Assembly: GCA_947474205.1 (NCBI GenBank)
Contig: CANJIC010000106.1
Span: forward strand, 1 to 7,029
DNA: 7,029 bases
Reading direction: 5' to 3'
From: Planctomycetaceae bacterium
GTDB lineage: Bacteria > Planctomycetota > Phycisphaerae > Phycisphaerales > SM1A02
The number at the start of each line of letters is the position of its first letter. The stretch's first letter is position 1. A model generated the notes under the pieces. The model was not told the DNA's origin. It was given only the letters and a program-made list of their open reading frames with translations, and ran no database searches. A program made the translations under genes and the position numbers. Of the stretch, positions 1 to 5,863 are shown piece after piece.

Positions 1-4
1 GGAG
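1..4 (+). promoter_or_regulatory. Shine-Dalgarno site of the permease gene
   Basis: GGAG lies seven bases before the ATG at 12. It supports that start. It is one of the few clear ribosome-binding sites in this window. The window starts here, so anything upstream is not visible. Confidence 0.6.
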
Positions 5-11
5 CCACGCC

Positions 12-791
12 ATGAAAAATATTCTGCGCGTTGCGCTGCCGCCCATCTTCACAGCCATAGCGCTGCTACTGGTGTGGGAAATTGCGGTGATGGTATTCAA
101 GCCCGCCGCATATTTGCTGCCATCGCCGCTTGCCATTCTGCGCGCCGCCAACATTGATTCGCGCCAACTGATCAACGCCACGCTTTCAACCGCAATCAGC
201 GCGGGTCTTGGGTTTGTAATTGCGGCGGTGGTGGGAATGGTGTGCGCAAGCGTGTTGAGTCAAAGTCAATTTTTGCAGCGCGGGCTTTATCCGCTCGCGT
301 CTCTTTTTCAAATGGTTCCGCTTGTCGCAATCGCGCCGCTGTTGGTGATTTGGTTTGGCTATGGGCTAAGCGCAACGGTTGCCAGCGCCGCCATTGTGGC
401 TGTGTTTCCAGTGTTGGCCAACACGCTTGATGGACTTCGCTCCACTGATCCTGGGCTGCATGAATTGTTCCGCATTTACAACGCCAATCGTTTCACGCGT
501 TGGTGGAAGTTGGAATTGCCAAGCGCCACGCCAAACATTGTCACGGGTTTGCGCATTGCGGCGGGCTTGGCGGTGATTGGCACGGTGGTTGGCGAATTTG
601 TTTCTGGTTACGCCGGCGAAGACGCACCACTTGGAATGGTGGTGCTTGCGTCCATGCGCAGCGCGCGGACGGATTTGGTTTTTGCCGCGGTGGCGTTGTC
701 GGCGGCGGTTGGCTTCGTATTGTTCGGTGCCGTTAGTTTTTTAGGATGGCTCTCGCTTCGCAAGTGGCACGCGTCTACGCTTTCGCGCTAG
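12..791 (+). CDS. ABC transporter permease, SsuC/ThiX/TauC-like (nitrate/sulfonate/thiamine-precursor family)
   Basis: This 259-residue inner-membrane permease belongs to the BPD_transp_1 fold used by importers of nitrate, sulfonates, taurine or thiamine precursors. It forms the membrane channel and contacts an ATPase that is not in the window. Six hydrophobic segments are visible, at about residues 7-29, 61-82, 99-116, 122-142, 178-197 and 223-247. The family's LPSP motif is at 36-39. The cytoplasmic EAA coupling loop runs from about 151 to 170 (ELFRIYNANRF, then KLELP) and is followed by the typical GLRIAAGLAVIGTVVGEF stretch. Length is normal for the family. The ATG follows a GGAG site. 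The gene ends in TAG, 75 bases before the chosen start of the substrate-binding protein, so the two probably share an operon. The substrate cannot be fixed from sequence: pyrimidine/thiamine precursors, sulfonates and nitrate are all possible. Confidence 0.92.
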   Translation: MKNILRVALPPIFTAIALLLVWEIAVMVFKPAAYLLPSPLAILRAANIDSRQLINATLSTAISAGLGFVIAAVVGMVCASVLSQSQFLQRGLYPLASLFQMVPLVAIAPLLVIWFGYGLSATVASAAIVAVFPVLANTLDGLRSTDPGLHELFRIYNANRFTRWWKLELPSATPNIVTGLRIAAGLAVIGTVVGEFVSGYAGEDAPLGMVVLASMRSARTDLVFAAVALSAAVGFVLFGAVSFLGWLSLRKWHASTLSR

Positions 792-866
792 TCACTGTGT
801 GCGCGTGGCTGGCATGCGCGGCATTTCTACTTTCTTCAAAAATTTTTATATACATTGAACAACAAC

Positions 867-1637
867 ATGCGACACACTTCAAAAATAATTGCAGACATGG
901 GCGCCACGCCGTGGCAAATTTTAAAATCTTGCATTCAATGCGCAACTGTGCTTGCGGCACTCTTGTGCGTGAGCGCATGCGACGGCGGGAACACTGCAAC
1001 TGGCGCGACCAAAATTCGATTGCAGCTGAATTGGGTTCCAGAGCCTGAATTTGGCGGCATTTACGCCGCGGCTCAAGATGGTTTGTTCAAGGCGCAAGGT
1101 CTTGATGTTGAAATTATCAAAGGGGCGGCGGGAACTTCCGTGTCGCAACTTATTGCGCAAGGCGCATGTGAAGCCGGCGTTGTCAGCGCCGATCAAGTGT
1201 TGACGTTGCGCGAGCAAGGCGGAAATATTGTCGCCACGTTTTCTATCTTTGAGCGCTCGCCCATGGGCTTCATGACGCACGCATCGTCAAGTGCCAACTC
1301 ATTGGAGCAGGTTTGGAAAGGTTCAGGCAAGTTGGCCATTGAGCCAGGCATGCCATTCTTAAAGTGGATGGAAAAAACATACGGACCATCCACATGCACG
1401 CTTATTCCATACGGCGGCTCGTTGGTTGTCTTTCAAAGCGATCAAGCCGCGGCCACACAATGCTTTGTCACGGCGGAACCGGTGGAGATGGATTTGAAAA
1501 AGATTCCCGTGAAAGTTTTTGATATTGCTGAAAGCGGCTACGACCCTTTCACGGCCGTGGTGTGCAGCTCTCAAACATGGCTGGATAAGAATCGTGAGAC
1601 CGCCATTAAGTTGTCGCGCGCCATGCGCGTAGGCTAG
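867..1637 (+). CDS. ABC transporter substrate-binding lipoprotein, NMT1/THI5-like, cut short by an in-frame TAG
   Basis: This is the periplasmic binding component paired with the upstream permease. Counting from ATG 867, a hydrophobic stretch (about 25-37) ends in the lipobox VSAC, with Cys38 as the likely lipid-anchored residue. Next comes the family hallmark LQLNWVPEPEFGGIYAAAQD, then GLF and GLDVEI (about 50-80). The region GACEAGVVSADQVLTLREQG follows, and then an AIEPG segment. This matches NMT1/SsuA/ThiY-like proteins that bind pyrimidine or sulfonate-type ligands. The frame stops at TAG 1635-1637 after 256 residues, short for a family of roughly 320-350, and continues in phase to 1916. 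The start is uncertain. TTG 855, ATG 867 and ATG 897 share the frame and none has a convincing ribosome-binding site. ATG 897 would give a shorter, conventional signal peptide. If the stop is real, the protein lacks its C-terminal helices and is probably non-functional. Confidence 0.8.
   Translation: MRHTSKIIADMGATPWQILKSCIQCATVLAALLCVSACDGGNTATGATKIRLQLNWVPEPEFGGIYAAAQDGLFKAQGLDVEIIKGAAGTSVSQLIAQGACEAGVVSADQVLTLREQGGNIVATFSIFERSPMGFMTHASSSANSLEQVWKGSGKLAIEPGMPFLKWMEKTYGPSTCTLIPYGGSLVVFQSDQAAATQCFVTAEPVEMDLKKIPVKVFDIAESGYDPFTAVVCSSQTWLDKNRETAIKLSRAMRVG
1635..1637 (+). other. In-frame TAG at an expected Trp codon of the binding protein
   Basis: The reading frame reads ...KLSRAMRVG, then TAG, then VNNRNDPAKYNPAIAAMNP... 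without any shift. Related binding proteins usually have a Gly-Trp pair here, before a D-P-x-x-x-N segment. TAG differs from the Trp codon TGG by one base, so a G-to-A change explains it. TAG also ends the permease (789-791), this gene (1914-1916) and the large minus-strand gene (2934-2936), which argues against a reassigned TAG in this organism. Confidence 0.75.
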
Positions 1638-1916
1638 GTTAATAACAGGAACGATCCAGCGAAATACAATCCCGCCATCGCGGCCATGAATCCTTCCATG
1701 TCGCTTGAAGCCATGAATATTGCAGCGCAACGCATGCGCAAATATGTGCTTGGTCCGTGGACGCAGGCGCATGGATATGGATCTATGGATCCCGCGCGCT
1801 GGACCGCGCTTGTATCGCAAATGCAATCCATGGGGCAACTCACCAAAAGCGTTCCCGCTCAAGAAGTGATGGTGGATTTGCTCATGTCGGAGCCAGTTGT
1901 GGCGGCACAAAAGTAG
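1638..1916 (+). pseudogene. C-terminal segment of the substrate-binding protein, in phase beyond the TAG
   Basis: The frame stays open for 92 codons after the TAG and ends with TAG at 1914-1916. It encodes family-like sequence: NDPAKYNPAIAAMNPSMSLE, then AMNIAAQRMRKYVLGP and a C-terminal helical stretch. In NMT1/SsuA-type proteins, N-P-x-M-S-x-E-A marks the last lobe helices, so this is the missing end of the protein at 867-1637. The whole frame from 867 would be about 349 residues, normal for the family. An internal ATG at 1686 has no ribosome-binding site, and a separate C-terminal peptide would not fold as a binding protein. It is best read as one gene broken by a nonsense change or a base error. 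Confidence 0.75.
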
Positions 1917-1957
1917 TCAAGCCTGCGGAATAAAAAAAACTTGCATCACTGCGCACA

Positions 1958-1986
1958 TTGTCAAAACTGCAGTGTGAATTTTTAGT
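1958..1986 (+). promoter_or_regulatory. Weak candidate promoter of the methyltransferase gene
   Basis: TTGTCA (1958-1963) is 17 bases from TTTAGT (1981-1986). They match the sigma-70 consensus at 5/6 and 4/6 positions and lie in an AT-rich gap just before the methyltransferase. A 6-bp inverted repeat, CACTGC (1947-1952) with GCAGTG (1969-1974), brackets the -35 element and could be an operator or chance. No experimental support is possible here. Confidence 0.3.
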
Positions 1987-2004
1987 TTGAATAGACTGCT
2001 TTGC

Positions 2005-2802
2005 ATGAAACCAACGCCACGGCCCACGCTGAAAGTGTTTGCAACCACGCTTTGGGAATATCCCAGTCAGCACTATGACGCCGTGGACAAGGACGGTTTC
2101 AAAGTCACCATGCAGGGCGACAAGGATTATGTGGGCGCCACGCCGTCGTGGGTGTTGTGGCAGTTATTGACCCGCTACACGCGCGTGGGCGACAGCGTGC
2201 TTGATCCCATGTGCGGTTCTGGAACCACCATTGATGTGTGCGCGCACTTGGAGCGCAAACCCGTTGCATTTGATTTGGATCCGTCGCGCGAGGACATTGC
2301 GCAGGCCGACGCGCGCAAACTTCCCATCGCCGATGCAAGCGTGGACTTTGCATTCATTGATCCACCATATTCGACGCACGTGAATTACTCCGAGGACCCG
2401 CGCTGTATCGGCAAGCTTGACGCGGGCGATGAGAATGGTGGACGTGACTATTACCAAGCCATGCATTTGGTGCTGAAGCAGATGCACCGCGTGTTGAAGA
2501 ACCGCCGCTATATGGCGATTTATGTCAGCGATTCGTGGCGCAAGCGCCGCGGCGAGGCGGGCAAGGGGGCGGGGGTATTCATGCCGATTGGGTTTGAGTT
2601 GTTCGCCATGATGCGCGAGTTGTTTCAGCCCGTGGACATTATTTGCGTGGCGCGCAAAAATTCAAAGTTGGAAAGCGGCGCGTTCCGCAAAGGCGCCGAG
2701 GACGGAAATTTTTATCTGCGCGGATTCAACTATTTAATGATTGGCAAGAAGGTGGATGATGAAGCGCCAACGCCAGCGCCAAGCAAAAAGTGGAAGGCTT
2801 GA
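2005..2802 (+). CDS. Orphan N4/N6-type DNA methyltransferase-like protein (SAM-dependent)
   Basis: This is a 265-residue class I S-adenosylmethionine methyltransferase from ATG 2005; an in-phase TTG at 1987 would add six residues. Neither start has a clear ribosome-binding site. The SAM-binding loop DPMCGSGTT is at 67-75, and an acidic strand end (FDLDP) follows at about 89-93. The catalytic DPPY is at 119-122, followed by STHVNYSEDPRCIG. The N-terminal TTLWEYPSQHY and the late FYLRGFNYLMIGKK stretch look like conserved parts of bacterial proteins annotated as DNA methylase N-4/N-6. DPPY fits methyl transfer to an exocyclic amino group, most often adenine N6. Motif I before the catalytic motif, with DARKLP...SVDFAFIDPPY between them, also recalls Trm11-type RNA methyltransferases, so the substrate is open. 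No restriction enzyme gene is adjacent, so an orphan role is likelier than a restriction system. The final 15 residues (PTPAPSKKWKA) are a basic, proline-rich tail. Confidence 0.85.
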   Translation: MKPTPRPTLKVFATTLWEYPSQHYDAVDKDGFKVTMQGDKDYVGATPSWVLWQLLTRYTRVGDSVLDPMCGSGTTIDVCAHLERKPVAFDLDPSREDIAQADARKLPIADASVDFAFIDPPYSTHVNYSEDPRCIGKLDAGDENGGRDYYQAMHLVLKQMHRVLKNRRYMAIYVSDSWRKRRGEAGKGAGVFMPIGFELFAMMRELFQPVDIICVARKNSKLESGAFRKGAEDGNFYLRGFNYLMIGKKVDDEAPTPAPSKKWKA

Positions 2803-2840
2803 AATTTCTATTTGAATGAGCAACGGAAATTGACGCGCTG

Positions 2841-2860
2841 AAATTGGAAGGCTTCAATTT
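2841..2860 (+). terminator. Weak hairpin after the methyltransferase gene, possible terminator
   Basis: AAATT, a bulged G and GAAG pair with CTTCAATTT around a very short centre. The hairpin lies 38 bases after the stop codon and is followed by AT-rich sequence without a true T-run. Position between convergent genes suits a terminator, but stem and tail are weak. Confidence 0.3.
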
Positions 2861-2867
2861 AATATTT

Positions 2868-2886
2868 AAATGTGCAACGCACATTT
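2868..2886 (-). terminator. Hairpin between convergent genes, candidate terminator for the minus-strand lipoprotein gene
   Basis: AAATGTGC (2868-2875) and GCACATTT (2879-2886) form a perfect 8-bp stem around a 3-base AAC loop. Read on the minus strand it lies about 48 bases after the stop of the large lipoprotein gene and is followed by an AT-rich stretch (AAATATTAAATT), not a pure T-run. It may act on both strands. Confidence 0.45.
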
Positions 2887-2933
2887 CACCACAAACATGA
2901 GATACAGCGCGCTTGTAAGTTGCGGGTGCTGGT

Positions 2934-5336
2934 CTAATTCGCCGAATAAATCCAGGGCGTATCCACCCACTCGGTCAGTTTGCTCCACGCGTTGGAATCT
3001 TCGCCAGCCATCAGCGCCATTTCGCGTAACGCGCGCACATTAATTTCATCGCGCACATTCAGCAAAATCGCCAGCACGGGCGCACGTCGTTGCAGTTGAT
3101 CAAAATTATTTTTGGAAATGGTGAAGTCATCATTTGCCCACAGTTTGCGCGCCACAATAATTCTGTTGAGTAATTCATCTTGCGCGCTTTGGCGTGTGGC
3201 AAGCAGTTCGGTGGCGTGCTCGCGGCTTTCATTCGGTGGCAATTCCACCATAATTTGATCAAACATATCGTCGGCGGGGTGGCGGTCGTAGAAAATTTCC
3301 GGATAGGCGAAGCGCCAATACGCGTTTTTCAGTTCGCGCACGTCGTCGCTGGCAAGGGCAAGGCACGTGTCATGTAAAAGTTCCTGCTGCACGGCAACGC
3401 GCGCGCGGACTGTTGGCTCCACGCTCTTGGTCGCCGCGGCAAGAATTTCACGCAAGCGCTCCTCGCTGGCCACTTGGTCCTTCTCGTCAAACTTGAACTC
3501 CATGGTCATTTTTTTCATGTTCAACACAAAGCTTCGAAGCGCGTCAATGGTGGCGGTGCGCAGACGATCTGAACTTTCTACCAGCGCAACCGCTGCGTCA
3601 ATAATGGCAGCGTCCGTAATGGCGCTGGCCGCTGGCGAAAGTTTGGCCTGCGCGAACGCGGTTGGAACATCAATGGTGGCTTCGCGGTCAATCTTCATCA
3701 GCGAACCCATGGGAATTTTTCGCCAGTCAATACTAGAGGCAATCACGACACGTTCAATGCGCAGCCGTTCAATACGCGGATCACTTTGATCAAGACCAAG
3801 CACGGCCGCAAGCTCAGCGATTGTGTCGTCTTCAATCTTGGTGAGCGCGTTGCGCGCGATATCAACTTCAGACACAAGAGCGCGCAACCGCCGCTGCGCC
3901 TCGGGAACGGACATGTCGGGCGAAGACGCTTCTTTCAGGCGGTCCTCGGCCACTTTTATTTTGGTCAAGTGTTCTTGAAAGGTCTTGTTCCAACTTTCAA
4001 CACTGTCAGCAAGTAGCGTCATGGACACTGCGTTTTCACTGTCGCCCTGTGGCTGCAACGGGCGAAGGCGGCTTTCCACCCATGGCTGAAAGTCTGGCGG
4101 CAGAAACAGCGCGAACGTTTCCGCGCTCTTGCGAATGGGCCAACCATCTGGCGCGGCGTCGGGCGGCTCTGGCGTGAGCACGGCGAACACATCGCTAAGC
4201 GATTCGCTTGGCAACAGCGCGGCAATGCTTTCACGAAGTTGTTGACCGGACTGCTTGCGAAGTGGCGCGAGTAAATCCTTGTATGGATCGCCAGCCACCT
4301 TGATCATGGCCATGTTGCGTTGCTTCAACAATTCTTGGCGCGCATCCTTTGCCAGTTGCGCGCGCGGATCATCTTTGCCGCGCAGCATTGCGGTTGCAAT
4401 TCGCAGCGCGATTTCGCGATCATCTTTCTCCCACTCCAGCACAATCTTGGCAACCTCAACCCGTTGCGATTGCTGCAAGTTTGGCAAGCGCGTAATCAAC
4501 AATGGCGCGACCTTTTGCCAATCGGAGGGCTTCCAAGATTCGTGATTCACAAATCCAATCTTGAAGCGCTCCACCACGTCTTGATCCGTAATGCCTTGCA
4601 GCATTTCAATGGTGCGCACATTCAGCGCAGTCATTTTGCTCTTGGCTAAATTAATGGCATCGTCATTGCCATCCATGGGCCGGCGAATTGACGCGGCCGC
4701 GAATTCGTTGGCCGCTGGAAGCAAGGCGCGGGTGTAGGTCTTCATGTGTTCGTCAAACAAGGCGCGCTGCTCTGGCGTGAATTTCAAGGTGTTCAACACC
4801 TCGCGTAAATCAATAAATGATTGAGCGGCTGGATTGACAATGCCTTTGGCGCGCGCAATGGCGCGGTCCGTGGAAAGATCCTCCATCATTGACGCATGAT
4901 CCGCGCCAACACAATCGCTCCACTGCGCGAACAAATTTTGGTCCAACAATGAAAGTTGCGACAACAACGCCCCGTGGCGCTTGCGCAGGTGCTCCATAAA
5001 TTCCTGGTCTTTCAACCACGATCCTTCCATGCGCGGATCAAGCGCATTGTTGCGTTGACTGATGGAAGCGATGATTGATGTCATTTCCCGTTGCACCGCG
5101 GCTTGCCACTGCAGTAAATATTCGTCATGAATCTTGTCAATGCACGTCCAGCTTTTTTGGTCACCGCGATAGCCGGCGCGAATCAAACTGCTGCTTCCCA
5201 CGGGCATGGGCACCACATCAAATCGAAATGGATTTTCTTTGCACGCGGGCAGTGCCAGCGCGCACAAAGCCAGAAGCATGCTGAGATGAAAGACTCGCGG
5301 CAGCCATTTCAGGTGTTGAAGAAATCCACAACGCAT
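2934..5336 (-). CDS. Large putative lipoprotein of unknown function, mostly alpha-helical
   Basis: I do not recognise this 800-residue protein. The N-terminus has basic residues, a hydrophobic stretch at about 18-29 and the lipobox-like LPAC ending at Cys32. That suggests export and lipid anchoring, although Pro at position -2 is not ideal. The rest has no membrane segment and is rich in Ala, Leu, Glu, Arg and Lys, as in an all-helical protein. The segment LKFTPEQRALFDEHM (about 184-198) recalls the helical LTxxQ-type pattern of periplasmic Spy/CpxP-like proteins, a weak resemblance only. Charged, coiled-coil-prone helices run from about 445 to 530. No catalytic motif is visible. The start is ATG 5336 (reading leftward) with only a weak AAAGA upstream; Met20 is too close to the lipobox to be a better start. 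It ends in TAG, converges with the methyltransferase and diverges from the hairpin array. The full length is open and codon-like, so it is a real gene. Confidence 0.85.
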   Translation of the reverse strand: MRCGFLQHLKWLPRVFHLSMLLALCALALPACKENPFRFDVVPMPVGSSSLIRAGYRGDQKSWTCIDKIHDEYLLQWQAAVQREMTSIIASISQRNNALDPRMEGSWLKDQEFMEHLRKRHGALLSQLSLLDQNLFAQWSDCVGADHASMMEDLSTDRAIARAKGIVNPAAQSFIDLREVLNTLKFTPEQRALFDEHMKTYTRALLPAANEFAAASIRRPMDGNDDAINLAKSKMTALNVRTIEMLQGITDQDVVERFKIGFVNHESWKPSDWQKVAPLLITRLPNLQQSQRVEVAKIVLEWEKDDREIALRIATAMLRGKDDPRAQLAKDARQELLKQRNMAMIKVAGDPYKDLLAPLRKQSGQQLRESIAALLPSESLSDVFAVLTPEPPDAAPDGWPIRKSAETFALFLPPDFQPWVESRLRPLQPQGDSENAVSMTLLADSVESWNKTFQEHLTKIKVAEDRLKEASSPDMSVPEAQRRLRALVSEVDIARNALTKIEDDTIAELAAVLGLDQSDPRIERLRIERVVIASSIDWRKIPMGSLMKIDREATIDVPTAFAQAKLSPAASAITDAAIIDAAVALVESSDRLRTATIDALRSFVLNMKKMTMEFKFDEKDQVASEERLREILAAATKSVEPTVRARVAVQQELLHDTCLALASDDVRELKNAYWRFAYPEIFYDRHPADDMFDQIMVELPPNESREHATELLATRQSAQDELLNRIIVARKLWANDDFTISKNNFDQLQRRAPVLAILLNVRDEINVRALREMALMAGEDSNAWSKLTEWVDTPWIYSAN

Positions 5337-5501
5337 GCAAGCATCTTTGCAACTATTTCTGCAAATTGACTTCAGTCGGTGGTCAATCTGACCGAATTCG
5401 TAAAAAGAGGCAGATTTTTGGCTTCATTAGATGAATTTAAGAAATTTCACAAAGGAATTTGCATTTTGAAAATTGAATTCGACATTGTTTCCAGTGCAAG
5501 A
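5337..5501. other. AT-rich divergent intergenic region, presumed promoters for both directions
   Basis: This stretch separates the minus-strand lipoprotein gene from the plus-strand hairpin array. It is clearly more AT-rich than its surroundings, especially 5395-5490. It holds small palindromes: TGCAA (5336-5340) with TTGCA (5347-5351), and GGTCA (5381-5385) with TGACC (5389-5393). -35-like hexamers such as TTGACT (5366-5371) and TTGCAT (5459-5464) lack a good -10 partner, so no promoter is assigned. A start site for the array is expected near its right edge. Confidence 0.4.
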
Positions 5502-5579
5502 CGGGCCACGGAGGGGTGGTCCGAAAGGCAAGTTGGGAACGGCCTCGCAGGCGTAAGGAACCCGCGAGGTTGGAAAAGG

Positions 5580-5607
5580 GTTCGCGTTTGGGAAAGCGCG
5601 AATGTTG
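5580..5607 (+). repeat. Hairpin repeat, copy 1 (TTTGGGAAAG loop)
   Basis: The stem GTTCGCG (5580-5586) with CGCGAAT (5597-5603) encloses TTTGGGAAAG, in which TTT and AAA can also pair and leave GGG exposed. It matches copy 2 (5649-5676) at 24 of 28 positions, and the 18-base core is identical. Confidence 0.75.
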
Positions 5608-5648
5608 GAAAGAACTCGCGGGCGGGAACCCGTGAGAGTTGCAAAGGA

Positions 5649-5676
5649 ACTTGCGTTTGGGAAAGCGCGAGTGTTG
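5649..5676 (+). repeat. Hairpin repeat, copy 2 (TTTGGGAAAG loop)
   Basis: The stem ACTTGCG (5649-5655) with CGCGAGT (5666-5672) encloses the same TTTGGGAAAG loop as copy 1, 69 bases away. All four differences from copy 1 fall in the stem and keep pairing: T-A becomes C-G, G.U becomes A-U, and C-G becomes U.G. Confidence 0.75.
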
Positions 5677-5863
5677 AAAAGAGAGTGCGGTTGAGTGAAG
5701 TTCGACCGCAATATGAAATGGCTCGCCGCGGAGGGAAACCGCGAGCGAGTGGGGGGAAAAGGGTTGGACGCGAGGAGGGTCGCGCCCAACTGAACTGCGA
5801 AATGGATTGTGGCGGTTGGAGTGAAAAGCAAATTCAAATCAGCGCGTCGGTGGTGAAGTTGTG

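Larger units (their letters stand above)
5532..5681 (+). repeat. Periodic GTTG-NAAAG linker motif between hairpins
   Basis: GTTGGGAAC (5532), GTTGGAAAAG (5569), GTTGGAAAGA (5604), GTTGCAAAGG (5638) and GTTGAAAAG (5673) start 37, 35, 34 and 35 bases apart. Each lies at or just after the closing side of a hairpin. Degenerate equivalents, ATGAAAT (from 5713) and GGGGGGAAAAGG (5751-5762), continue the phase. The pattern suggests growth by tandem duplication of a hairpin-plus-linker unit. Confidence 0.65.

Noticed and set aside
746..1048. Reading frame of 100 codons overlapping the permease end and the binding protein start, with a hydrophobic N-terminal part
   Set aside because: It overlaps two well-supported genes in another frame. 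Its second half is Arg/His/Cys-rich shadow sequence.
1635..1637. TAG read as pyrrolysine or other recoding
   Set aside because: TAG is used as a normal stop in several genes here, the protein family does not need an unusual residue at this site, and a Trp-to-stop change is simpler.
3367..3789. Plus-strand frame of 140 codons inside the large lipoprotein gene
   Set aside because: It is antisense to a continuous 800-codon gene. Its Ser/Ala/Arg-rich translation is the typical shadow of the opposite strand.
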